Origin: Lachnospiraceae bacterium
Lineage (GTDB): Bacteria; Bacillota; Clostridia; Lachnospirales; Lachnospiraceae
Direction: 5' to 3'
NCBI GenBank assembly: GCA_017625255.1
Contig: JAGALK010000118.1
Coordinates: 1-45,772, forward strand
Length of the DNA stretch: 45,772 nt
Shown here: positions 26,536-34,210 of the stretch, one piece after another
Position numbering within the stretch: the first letter of the stretch is position 1
How the letters are laid out: every line of letters starts with the position of its first letter
Position numbers and translations under genes: made by a program
Notes under the pieces: model-generated
Database searches by the model: none
What the model was told of the DNA's origin: nothing
The model's input: the letters and a program-made list of their open reading frames with translations, nothing else

Positions 26536-26865
26536 ATGAATAATTTGAAGCAGCTTCGCTTGCAAAAAGCTCTCAGTCAGCAAGCTTTAGCAGACAGACT
26601 AGACATTAGTCAGCAATCCGTTTACAAATATGAAAACCAGATTACAGAACCCAACATAGACATGTTAAAAGTTATGGCCGACTTTTTTGATGTCTCTGTG
26701 GATTATCTCATCGGTCACTCTTCCTGCAGTCACAAAGTCGAAAATGTGCAGGAAACAGAACTGAATGAAGATGAACTATCGCTAATACAAAAGTATCGAA
26801 CCCTTTCTCCTTCCTCGAGAACGGCTTTGCAAAATCTGATACATGAGCTTTTACAAAATACTTAG
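26536..26865 (+). CDS. XRE-family transcriptional regulator
   Basis: 109 residues from the ATG at 26536, preceded by GAGGTG at the spacing used by the other small XRE gene in this window. Residues 1-62 are a classical Cro/C1 HTH: LKQLRLQKALSQQALADRLD, then SQQSVYKYENQITEPNIDML and ADFFDVSVDYLIG. The 45-residue C-terminal tail is acidic, ending in a helix SSRTALQNLIHELLQ. It diverges from the WYL operon across a 225-bp region rich in promoter boxes and may regulate either side. Confidence 0.9.
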   Translation: MNNLKQLRLQKALSQQALADRLDISQQSVYKYENQITEPNIDMLKVMADFFDVSVDYLIGHSSCSHKVENVQETELNEDELSLIQKYRTLSPSSRTALQNLIHELLQNT

Positions 26866-26904
26866 CACCTACAGAATCTGCCACTGACAATTCCTATTGA
26901 AACT

Positions 26905-26972
26905 ATGACAAAAAATGTCTCTCTGCCTGCTGTATATACATATTAGCAAATTAGATGGACATTTTTTGTCAT
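26905..26972 (+). repeat. palindrome-ended ~65-bp repeat, copy 2
   Basis: ATGACAAAAAATGTC (26905-26919) and GACATTTTTTGTCAT (26958-26972) are perfect 15-bp inverted arms. The core GTATATACATATTAGCA matches the other copies. The right end touches the stop codon of the minus-strand gene at 26973, so in this place it could also serve as terminator. Confidence 0.75.
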
Positions 26973-27545
26973 TTATATAAATATCTCTTCAACATATTTT
27001 TCTAATGCTTCTAGTGATGGCTCCTTAAATCCATTTTCTTTTAACCATTTTTCATATTCTTTTTCTTCTTCTTGTGTAAATTCTTCCCATTCCTTATGTT
27101 TCTTTTGCCCTAATTCCGATGGAAAAAATACTCCGTTTTTTTCTTTTATAAATGATGGTTCTTTTCCTTTTCTCTCTTCCGACTCTGCTTTAAGCATTCT
27201 GTTTAATAAAATAACATCGGGTGTGACATGTGTAATTTTTAATCCAAGTCCCATATAATTCACTGTTTCTAATAACTGTGCTGCAGTGTATCCTTTATCA
27301 TTTTCTAAAATTGCTTGAATATATGGATATAAAAACATATGGTCATGTGAAATATTTTTTTCCATTTCTTTGGCAAAATCTCTTGTAATCTGATCGAAGC
27401 TGGTTTCATATTCCCGGTTTGCATAACCCGGTAATTTTTCTCTCCACTTTTTTGATGTCATTGCACCTAAGAACTCACAATGTTTTTCTAATTCTTTCTG
27501 TAATGCTATTTGATTTTTTTGAATTTCAGATTTAAATATCTTCAT
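26973..27545 (-). CDS. hypothetical protein, 190 residues
   Basis: Start chosen at ATG 27545 with AAGGGAAGGA upstream rather than the in-frame TTG one codon earlier. A soluble, charged, mainly helical protein (EIQKNQIALQKELEKHCEFLG; FDQITRDFAKEMEKNI) with an acidic C-terminus (EWEEFTQEEEKEYEKWLKENG). No family is recognised. It is placed between two copies of the palindromic repeat and downstream of an Rpn-like gene on the same strand. Confidence 0.65.
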   Translation of the reverse strand: MKIFKSEIQKNQIALQKELEKHCEFLGAMTSKKWREKLPGYANREYETSFDQITRDFAKEMEKNISHDHMFLYPYIQAILENDKGYTAAQLLETVNYMGLGLKITHVTPDVILLNRMLKAESEERKGKEPSFIKEKNGVFFPSELGQKKHKEWEEFTQEEEKEYEKWLKENGFKEPSLEALEKYVEEIFI

Positions 27546-27592
27546 CAAATCCTTCCCTTCTACAGTCCAAATTTTTTATTTTATTTCACAAT

Positions 27593-27649
27593 AAAAGTGT
27601 CCCTCTGTCTGCCGTATGTATATACTAGCATAACAGGTGGACACCTTTT
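27593..27649 (+). repeat. palindrome-ended ~65-bp repeat, copy 3
   Basis: AAAAGTGTCC (27593-27602) and GGACACCTTTT (27639-27649) are inverted arms differing by one extra base. The core GTATGTATATACTAGCA is the clearest in the family. It lies between the Rpn-like gene and the 190-residue protein gene. Confidence 0.75.
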
Positions 27650-27667
27650 GTCATCCATGATGTTAAT

Positions 27668-28864
27668 TTACTTATTTTGTAACGCTAACTGCTCTTCAAG
27701 CCACGCCATTCGCTTAGCGTTTTCCTCAAGAAGTCTATTCTTTTCCTCTAACGCTTGTTTCTGTTCTTCTATTTCCTTGTCCCGTTCTTCTATTTCCTTG
27801 TCCCGTTCTTCCAATTCCTTGTCTCGTTCTTCCAATTCCTTGTCTCGTTCTTCCAATTCCTTGTCTCGTTCTTCTATTTCCTTGGCTCGTTCTTTAATCT
27901 GTTTCTGCTGTTCTTCAATTATCTCGTTATTTTCTTTAAGTTTCTTTTTCTGCTCCTCCAGTTCTTTCTTCCATTCATCAATCATATAACGCTCTGTATT
28001 GAGATCCATTATCTTTAATGCTTCCGAATACATCCACATGACTTCCTTCACCTCTCTTCGAAACTCTGCCATATCATGATACATCTCTGCAAATATCGGC
28101 TTATATCTTACAAGTTCCAATATTTCTTCTGGCTTATCTGTACTTAAAAACCGCAGCCAAGCTTCCATATCTGTGCTTATATTGTGAACATTTTCCTTAA
28201 AGATGTCAAGTGTGATATAACGAATATTATGCAAGGATGGCAGCTCTATTCCCGTATCATAACTTACCATTCTCTTATGTACATAAGCATTTGTTTTTCC
28301 AAACTCTTCTTTGGGACTGCTTTCCATGATGACAATAAGAATCACCGGTTTTATATCATGAAATTTGAAGTTTTTCCCTTTTTCATTTTTGGCTAAAGAG
28401 TACTGACGCATAGTCATATCTGAGGCATAACATTCACTTCTTTCTGCGGGAAATTTATATCCCACCTTCTGCATCTCCACATTTACCAGGCTTCCATTTT
28501 GCAAAGATACGATAATATCCATAACAACAAAGGAACCTTTCTCTATTAGCTGCATTCCTTCTCTTGACAATACCTCTACGATTTTTACCGGCTGTTCAAG
28601 TATACATTCCAGAAAAGCTTCCAAACGCTCCGGATGCTCCTTGGGACTAAATATTTTCTTAAAAAATGGATCATAGGTAATTTTTACACCTCGTACACCT
28701 TCACAAAAAGCCAGAAATTCTTCTTTCAAACTCTTAGGAAACTCCATGAACTGTTCATACAATTTTGGATTCATCTGTATTTCTTGCAAAACAGCTTCTC
28801 TTGGAATTGGGTCACCTAGCACATTTACCAGTGTTAACTCTGTATTTTGGGAATTATCCTTCAT
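27668..28864 (-). CDS. Rpn-like PD-(D/E)XK nuclease/transposase-like protein with heptad-repeat tail
   Basis: 398 residues from ATG 28864, chosen for AAAGGAG 7 nt upstream; earlier in-frame codons add an unlikely 21-residue leader. The N-terminal ~290 residues match the Rpn/PDDEXK transposase-like family: VKITYDPFFKKIFSPKEHPERLEAFLE, then the core SFVVMDIIVSLQNGSLVNVEMQ with the catalytic-type Asp and Glu-x-Gln, and HDIKPVILIVIMESS. The C-terminus is a long charged coiled coil made of perfect EERDKE(L/I) heptads. No flanking insertion-sequence ends were found, so it is probably a resident gene. It is more distantly related to the Rpn at 18374. Confidence 0.85.
   Translation of the reverse strand: MKDNSQNTELTLVNVLGDPIPREAVLQEIQMNPKLYEQFMEFPKSLKEEFLAFCEGVRGVKITYDPFFKKIFSPKEHPERLEAFLECILEQPVKIVEVLSREGMQLIEKGSFVVMDIIVSLQNGSLVNVEMQKVGYKFPAERSECYASDMTMRQYSLAKNEKGKNFKFHDIKPVILIVIMESSPKEEFGKTNAYVHKRMVSYDTGIELPSLHNIRYITLDIFKENVHNISTDMEAWLRFLSTDKPEEILELVRYKPIFAEMYHDMAEFRREVKEVMWMYSEALKIMDLNTERYMIDEWKKELEEQKKKLKENNEIIEEQQKQIKERAKEIEERDKELEERDKELEERDKELEERDKEIEERDKEIEEQKQALEEKNRLLEENAKRMAWLEEQLALQNK
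27763..27888. repeat. six tandem 21-bp units inside the Rpn-like gene
   Basis: Six consecutive 21-bp units (first unit 27763-27783) encode EERDKE(L/I) heptads. Units 3-5 are identical and units 1-2 are identical, so the array is young and prone to slippage; each change of unit number keeps the frame. Confidence 0.9.
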
Positions 28865-29027
28865 ATATCTTCTCCTTTTATTCGTTTTCAATAAAAACGG
28901 GAATATTGTGCGGATATAAAATATCATTCAGATAAAGAAGATTAGACTAATAAGATAAAAAGATAATTCTATTATACTACTCAAACACAAAAAAACAAGT
29001 ACCATAAAAAGTTCCCAAAAATAATTT

Positions 29028-29066
29028 TAGGACAAAAAAATGCACTAGCTGCACTTTTCTGTCCTA
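29028..29066 (-). terminator. terminator of the ABC/nitrogenase-like operon
   Basis: TAGGACA (29028-29034) pairs with TGTCCTA (29060-29066), with an inner TGCA/TGCA stem; the minus strand reads GTGCATTTTTTTG within it. It lies just past the stop of the last gene. Confidence 0.8.
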
Positions 29067-29083
29067 TTTTAATTTGCTTTATA

Positions 29084-30274
29084 TTAGGAGAAATCCGTCA
29101 GTGACAGGTTCTTAAGGTGAGATATATTCTTCCCAATCAAACTTATCGCCTTTTCATTAGCAATTTTGCTTGATACAGCGTAATGCGCAACCTCATAGAA
29201 ATTCTTCTTTGCGTGCAACAGATCCTGATACAACGGATCTCCGATAATACAATCGTATTTCTCATCATTTAAGCTTCTCTCTATCTCAGCTTCTGACTCT
29301 AAAAAGCTATCATTTGCCTTTGCAAATCTGGTATCCCAGCCACAAATTCCTGCTACATCGCAGACTTCTTTAGTCTCTGCCCAAATAGCATTACGGATAG
29401 AATTACACTGCAGCTGCTCTCCGATAATAAGAATTTTCGCCTGAGCAGATTCATTGTATTCTTCCTTTTTCACCGGCTGATACGATTCTTTACATGTATT
29501 TGCCATTACTTTTTTCAATTTTTCTAACCATAAAAAAGCATAACATTCTCCATATGGTAATTCTGTCACATACGGAATACCGTAGTGTTTTTTCATATAT
29601 TCTGCCAAAGCAATTCCCGCATGGGATACCACAATATTACATGCAGCATTTTTAAGCTGTACCACATCAGATTTCTTTACATTTTCCCACAAGGCTTGAT
29701 TGACTTTAATCCCATTGTCAGCAAGAAGCTTTGTCAAATCCTCTATTGTATTGCTTCTGCCAAAATCAATAGGGGTTGCTCCAAAAATATTTACCGTATT
29801 TTCCTCTCTTACCGCTTCTGTTTCATCCTCCTTTAAAATTCTTTGCACCACATTTTTGTAAACCATTTCAATTCCCTGTGGATAATATCTGATTCCTGTT
29901 GTGGCAAACCCTACAGACATGATTCCTGTTCGGCTTTCTATCTCTGCTGCAATCCCCTCCATATCAGCACCAATAACCATGGGGACCGGGCTTCCTACCA
30001 GAGCAATGATTTCCGGTTTCACATCCTCTAATGCATATAACACTTTTTGTATCAATTTTTCGTCATCGCCTAAAATCGCATCTATTTCCCGAAGTCCAGA
30101 GCAGTAAATCGGACTTCTGGAACGAAACCACCTAGCTTCGTCATAGCCAGTGTAATTTCCGGTACAACCAGACGCATCATGCAGAACCGTCAATGCATCA
30201 AACGGAAATAGTGCGGAGCATACACCGGAATAATCCGGCGAAAATGGCGGTAAAGTCATACATAATTTTCCCAT
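29084..30274 (-). CDS. nitrogenase component 1-like protein, NifK-like position
   Basis: 396 residues from ATG 30274 (GGAGG 5 nt upstream; the in-frame TTG four codons earlier lies in that site). Fold of nitrogenase component 1: PPFSPDYSGVCSALFPFDAL with Cys19, then HDASGCTGNY with Cys37, which match the first two P-cluster cysteines of NifK-like proteins. At the third place the sequence is ALVGSPVPMVIGADMEG, with no Cys. It is the last gene after nifD-like and nifH-like genes with 2-14 nt gaps. Much shorter than true NifK, as in group IV nitrogenase-like enzymes. Substrate unknown. Confidence 0.85.
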   Translation of the reverse strand: MGKLCMTLPPFSPDYSGVCSALFPFDALTVLHDASGCTGNYTGYDEARWFRSRSPIYCSGLREIDAILGDDEKLIQKVLYALEDVKPEIIALVGSPVPMVIGADMEGIAAEIESRTGIMSVGFATTGIRYYPQGIEMVYKNVVQRILKEDETEAVREENTVNIFGATPIDFGRSNTIEDLTKLLADNGIKVNQALWENVKKSDVVQLKNAACNIVVSHAGIALAEYMKKHYGIPYVTELPYGECYAFLWLEKLKKVMANTCKESYQPVKKEEYNESAQAKILIIGEQLQCNSIRNAIWAETKEVCDVAGICGWDTRFAKANDSFLESEAEIERSLNDEKYDCIIGDPLYQDLLHAKKNFYEVAHYAVSSKIANEKAISLIGKNISHLKNLSLTDFS

Positions 30275-30288
30275 ATTTTCCTCCAAAT

Positions 30289-31605
30289 CTACACTACTAA
30301 ACCAGCACTGTTAATCACATCTTCTAAATCTGCATCCTCTTTGATACAGTTCATTAACTGTTCCATCAAAAGACAAACGCCATGATAGCCATACATTTTT
30401 TCATCCTGAAAAACAGATACCACATGCCTGCTTCCAGATACATAGGCAGCTTCTAAACCGATAGAAATACTATCCTCGTATTCCTTCCATGTATTGACAA
30501 TATCATGCTTTTTGATTGGTATAATCTTAATATCCGTATGATTTTTCAGCCAGATATAATCAGCATCCTCTTCATCCATCTCCTTGGCATAGACCTTTGC
30601 AATAGAAAAACCATTGTCATAGAAAAATCTTGCTGCGGAAAAAGGATTGTTGAATGCAGAATAATCAATATTTATTTTTTTTTCTCCAATCAGTATTTTA
30701 GCTTTTTGAATAGCAAAAATAGCTTTCTTTTCACTTTCTTTTAAAATATTTTCTATTTTTGTAAAAGATATATCTGCCTCCATAAGTCCCAGCTCCAACA
30801 ATTTATGAAAAAGTACACGATAATTTTCATTAATCTCTGACAGATTATAATTCGTCGGAAGCTTTAAGTATTCTATACCCTGTTCTCTTTTTAGCTCTTT
30901 AGCAATTTTTTCTACAGAAGGCGCAATCAAAAGATTTAAGGCATGATTTCCCATGTTCTTTAATTCATCATAAGTATGCATATTTCCAATATGACACAAT
31001 TCTATACCTAACTCTTTTAAAATCCGTATCAGTTCACTTTTAGAATCGATTGGCACATAATTTCCAAGCATATTTACAGCAGGAAAAACCGTATCTGCTG
31101 TGCGTTCCATCAAACTGTATACGGTTTTCCATGTAGTCACCAATGGCGGCTCATCGGAATCACTTTGAATTGGATTCATATGTCCCATGCGAAATTGAAT
31201 ATCCGGGTATCTAAGGGATAGTTCTGCAATGACGGCTTCACCATCCGTTCCAATCAAATCATCAATACAGCTTACAAATACAATGAAAACCTTAGGTCGC
31301 TGCGGCAGTCTCTCTAAAAGCTCATCCACCGCGTCATAAATCGTATCATCATAACCGGAAATCACATCACTTTCTTCTAAATACAGATAGGATAACCGCT
31401 TTTTTAACCCCTGCTGAATAGCTCCTAACGCGCCATGTCTGCCACAGGCAGATGGACAAACAAAAAGCTGATGACTCTGCGGAATTAACATGGCAATTCG
31501 AACCATTCCCCATCCACCATGGGATGGACAGGTATATTCTAAGGAGCTTCGAAACTGCGAATACTTCGCCCCATCCCAAACATCTACTGAATTTTCACGA
31601 TTCAT
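30289..31605 (-). CDS. nitrogenase component 1-like protein, NifD-like position
   Basis: 438 residues from ATG 31605 with GGAGG 7 nt upstream; it overlaps the nifH-like stop (ATGA). Cys26 (EYTCPSHGG), Cys50/Cys54 ([10 protein letters not shown]) and Cys113 ([14 protein letters not shown]) are spaced like the three P-cluster ligands of NifD (62, 88, 154). The region aligned with the FeMo-cofactor cysteine of NifD (around [15 protein letters not shown]) has no Cys, so no FeMo-cofactor is expected. Together with the next gene it should form a heterotetramer with an Fe-S cluster that receives electrons from the NifH-like protein. Confidence 0.87.
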   Translation of the reverse strand: MNRENSVDVWDGAKYSQFRSSLEYTCPSHGGWGMVRIAMLIPQSHQLFVCPSACGRHGALGAIQQGLKKRLSYLYLEESDVISGYDDTIYDAVDELLERLPQRPKVFIVFVSCIDDLIGTDGEAVIAELSLRYPDIQFRMGHMNPIQSDSDEPPLVTTWKTVYSLMERTADTVFPAVNMLGNYVPIDSKSELIRILKELGIELCHIGNMHTYDELKNMGNHALNLLIAPSVEKIAKELKREQGIEYLKLPTNYNLSEINENYRVLFHKLLELGLMEADISFTKIENILKESEKKAIFAIQKAKILIGEKKINIDYSAFNNPFSAARFFYDNGFSIAKVYAKEMDEEDADYIWLKNHTDIKIIPIKKHDIVNTWKEYEDSISIGLEAAYVSGSRHVVSVFQDEKMYGYHGVCLLMEQLMNCIKEDADLEDVINSAGLVV

Positions 31606-32354
31606 TTGCACACCTCCATTACCTGTTTTGCCAGTTCTTTGTACTCTGCTGCCATAACAGATTCCGGCAACGCTTCTACAACTGTCTTTTTCTGATCCTC
31701 TGCAATCTGCACCTCACCGCTTCTTGGCAGCACTTTTACAATCTGTGTTTCCATTTCCGCTGCGGCTTTTTGTACAATTTCCAACTCATTTTCTATATTT
31801 CTGGAGTTTAAAATCATCCCTTCAAATTTTGCATAGCCTCTTTTTCCAAAGCTTTTTATTGCACTGGCAATATTGTTTGCCGCATACAAAGACATCATTT
31901 CACCGGAAGTCACTACGAATACATGGTCTGCATATCCGCCACGGATTGGCATGGCAAAACCGCCGCAGACAACATCACCTAATACATCATAAAGCACCAC
32001 ATCCGGTTCATATTCTTCATAGGCATGAAGTCGTTCTAATTCTTCAAATGCTGCAATAATTCCCCTGCCTGCGCAACCGATTCCAGGTGTTGGACCTCCG
32101 GCTTCCACACACAGGGTATTTCCATACCCTTTAAATACAATATCTTCTAATTTAATACTCTTTCCTTTTTCTTTAATCTGATTTAAAACTGTTGGAATTT
32201 TTATTCCCGATACCAGATTTTTTGTAGAATCTGCTTTTGGATCACATCCCACCTGCATGACCTTTAATCCAAGGTCAGATAATGCCGCAGAAAGGTTTGA
32301 AGTTGTTGTGGATTTTCCGATTCCACCTTTTCCATATATAGCAATTTTTAGCAT
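31602..32354 (-). CDS. NifH-like [4Fe-4S] ATP-dependent reductase
   Basis: 250 residues. P-loop GKGGIGKST at 8-16, switch region CDPKADST, and the two [4Fe-4S] ligands Cys94 ([13 protein letters not shown]) and Cys130 ([14 protein letters not shown]) are all conserved. It therefore can bind the shared cluster at a dimer interface and deliver electrons with ATP hydrolysis to the component 1-like pair. CAGGAG precedes ATG. No nifB, nifE or nifN gene is present, so this is not a nitrogen-fixation set. BchL, CfbC and MarH are related reductases with other substrates. Confidence 0.94.
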   Translation of the reverse strand: MLKIAIYGKGGIGKSTTTSNLSAALSDLGLKVMQVGCDPKADSTKNLVSGIKIPTVLNQIKEKGKSIKLEDIVFKGYGNTLCVEAGGPTPGIGCAGRGIIAAFEELERLHAYEEYEPDVVLYDVLGDVVCGGFAMPIRGGYADHVFVVTSGEMMSLYAANNIASAIKSFGKRGYAKFEGMILNSRNIENELEIVQKAAAEMETQIVKVLPRSGEVQIAEDQKKTVVEALPESVMAAEYKELAKQVMEVCK

Positions 32355-32386
32355 TACAATTCTCCTGTTAATTTTATTTGTACATG

Positions 32387-32423
32387 AAACTGCCGTACTA
32401 TATTCATGTGTTTTCGGCAGTTT
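32387..32423 (-). terminator. intercistronic hairpin between importer and nitrogenase-like genes
   Basis: AAACTGCCG (32387-32395) and CGGCAGTTT (32415-32423) form a perfect 9-bp stem with a 19-nt loop. On the minus strand the stem is followed by CATGTAC, not a T run, so it more likely acts as a partial terminator or mRNA-end stabiliser that lowers nif-like expression relative to the importer. Confidence 0.55.
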
Positions 32424-32430
32424 TCATCAT

Positions 32431-33213
32431 TTATACATACGAAATTGGTAAAATGCCCTGATATTTCTCATTATTGATTTCCACATCATAGACACTGGCC
32501 TCTACCTTAAAATATTTATAAATATTCTCTTTTGTAATAGCTTTTTTGGATTCATCAAATACAAATGACTTCTTTCCCAAAATCAGGGTTTTATCTGAAT
32601 ATCTGAGCGCATGTTCCGGGTAATGGGTATTGATAATTACCGTCACATCCCGCTCTTTGGATATTTTTTTCATAATCTCTAGTACCTTTAACTGGTTTCG
32701 CATATCCAGATTGGATTCCGGTTCATCCATGATTAAGATATCCGGCTCTTTTATCAGTGCTCTTGCAATCAGCACCATCTGCAACTGTCCGCCGCTTAAG
32801 CTGTTGCAGGAACGATGCGCAAATTCTGCCAAGCCCATTTCTTCTAACAGCGCATATGCCCTGTCGTATTCCGTTTTTCCCGGTGTATAGCCAAATTTCA
32901 CAAACTGGCTTCTTCCCATAACGACCATATTTAGCACACTGTACCCAAAGACAAGACTTTTTGCCTGAGGAACATAGCTTATCCTTTCCCAAAACTCACT
33001 GTCACTTAATTTTTTTACATTACTTCCATTTACATACACTTCACCGCCCTTTAGCGGCAGAAAACGCATAATACAACGCATCATTGTGGTTTTCCCCACA
33101 CCATTTGCACCTAAAACTGCCATGATTTCTCCCTTTTGCACATGAAAGGAGATATTTTGAAAAATGTCTTTTTTTCCATCATAGGAAAAGGTCAAATTTT
33201 GGGCTTTAATCAC
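32431..33213 (-). CDS. FecE/FepC-type ABC transporter ATP-binding protein
   Basis: 260 residues from the GTG at 33213, which has GGAGG 8 nt upstream and overlaps the permease stop by 8 nt; an in-frame ATG 36 nt further out lies inside the permease gene without a good site. Walker A GANGVGKTT, Q-loop YVPQ, signature LSGGQLQ and Walker B ILIMDEPESNLD are all present. It energises import of an iron chelate, corrinoid or similar compound through the FecCD permease encoded next door. Confidence 0.93.
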   Translation of the reverse strand: MIKAQNLTFSYDGKKDIFQNISFHVQKGEIMAVLGANGVGKTTMMRCIMRFLPLKGGEVYVNGSNVKKLSDSEFWERISYVPQAKSLVFGYSVLNMVVMGRSQFVKFGYTPGKTEYDRAYALLEEMGLAEFAHRSCNSLSGGQLQMVLIARALIKEPDILIMDEPESNLDMRNQLKVLEIMKKISKERDVTVIINTHYPEHALRYSDKTLILGKKSFVFDESKKAITKENIYKYFKVEASVYDVEINNEKYQGILPISYV

Positions 33214-34210
33214 TCCATCCACCTCCCGTTTTATGCAGTAATATGGCAAATACCGGAGCTCCGACCAATGCCGTTAAGATTGATAAGGGAATCTCTGATG
33301 CAGTAAGACTTCTTGCCACTGTATCAATAATCACCAGAAAACTTCCTCCCATCAAAATGCTTGCCGGCAATAAATATTTATGATCGTTGCCCACAATCAT
33401 TCGTGCTAAGTGTGGTACTGCCAATCCCACGAAGGAAATTACCCCACAGAAAGACACCGATATAGCAACAATAACGGTCGTTGCAAGGATAACAATAATT
33501 CTTGTATTTTTCACATTTACCCCAAGGGATGCTGCTTCATCCTCCCGCAGGGATACTACATTTAACCGCCAACGAATCAGCCAAAGCACAAGTATTGCGA
33601 TGCCGATAATTGGTACAACCTTTAATACATCCGCCATAGAAGAGCCTGCAAGACTTCCCATTAACCAATAGGTTATGGCAGGAAGCTTTTCCTCGGGGTC
33701 AGCAATATATTTGATAAAGGAGGTCAATGCCTCAAATACGGCACCAACAATAGTTCCGGACAATACAAGCATAATGGTACTGCTCGTTCTGTTTTTTCTG
33801 CTCATCAGATAAGTAAGTGCCATACCCACAAATCCAAACAGCATAGCAAAGCCTTGAATCACCAAAAAATTACTGCTGAGCAAAATTCCCAAAGCAGCCC
33901 CAAAGCCTGAGCTATAGGATACTCCTAGAATATGAGAGCTGACCAACGGATTTGCAAACATTGCCTGTAAGCACACACCTACACAGGATAAGCATGCCCC
34001 TACCATCATTGCCATAACGGTTCTGGGAAATCGCACACTCCAGACCACGATGGTTTTGGTCTTTTCTATTTCTCCTATGTTAAAAAGAATTTTGAAAACC
34101 TCTGATATAGTTAAGGAATATCTTCCAATACAAATCGCCGCAACTAAGGTTCCAATCAGCAATGCAGCTAACAGAAGAAATATTCCTTTATATTTACCTG
34201 TTTTTATCAT
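33206..34210 (-). CDS. FecCD-family ABC transporter permease
   Basis: 334 residues with about ten membrane helices and the FecCD signatures: WSVRFPRTVMAMMVGACLS near the N-terminus, GVCLQAMFANPLVSSHILGVS, and the cytoplasmic coupling region GVISFVGLAVPHLARMIVG. This family carries iron-siderophores, haem and vitamin B12. The start overlaps the stop of the lipoprotein gene by 4 nt (ATGA). Confidence 0.95.
   Translation of the reverse strand: MIKTGKYKGIFLLLAALLIGTLVAAICIGRYSLTISEVFKILFNIGEIEKTKTIVVWSVRFPRTVMAMMVGACLSCVGVCLQAMFANPLVSSHILGVSYSSGFGAALGILLSSNFLVIQGFAMLFGFVGMALTYLMSRKNRTSSTIMLVLSGTIVGAVFEALTSFIKYIADPEEKLPAITYWLMGSLAGSSMADVLKVVPIIGIAILVLWLIRWRLNVVSLREDEAASLGVNVKNTRIIVILATTVIVAISVSFCGVISFVGLAVPHLARMIVGNDHKYLLPASILMGGSFLVIIDTVARSLTASEIPLSILTALVGAPVFAILLHKTGGGWSD

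Noticed and set aside
27763..27888. Possible CRISPR array
   Set aside because: The units are contiguous 21-bp coding repeats without spacers, and no cas genes are present.
27510..28018. Long + strand frames rich in Ser-Arg-Ser or Phe-Phe repeats
   Set aside because: They are the antisense reading of the heptad repeats in the Rpn-like gene and have no ribosome site.
18374..28864. Rpn-like genes as insertion sequences
   Set aside because: The 'transposase' label of this family is historical. No terminal inverted repeats or target-site duplications frame either gene; the palindromic repeats are internal to the region and not paired around them.
13724..28864. Prophage or integrative element
   Set aside because: No integrase, capsid, terminase, relaxase or clear attachment-site duplication was seen. 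The region is an accessory island of unknown mobility.
29084..32354. Nitrogen fixation genes
   Set aside because: No nifB, nifE or nifN, a short component 1, one missing cluster Cys in the NifK-like subunit and no cofactor Cys in the NifD-like subunit rule out a true nitrogenase.
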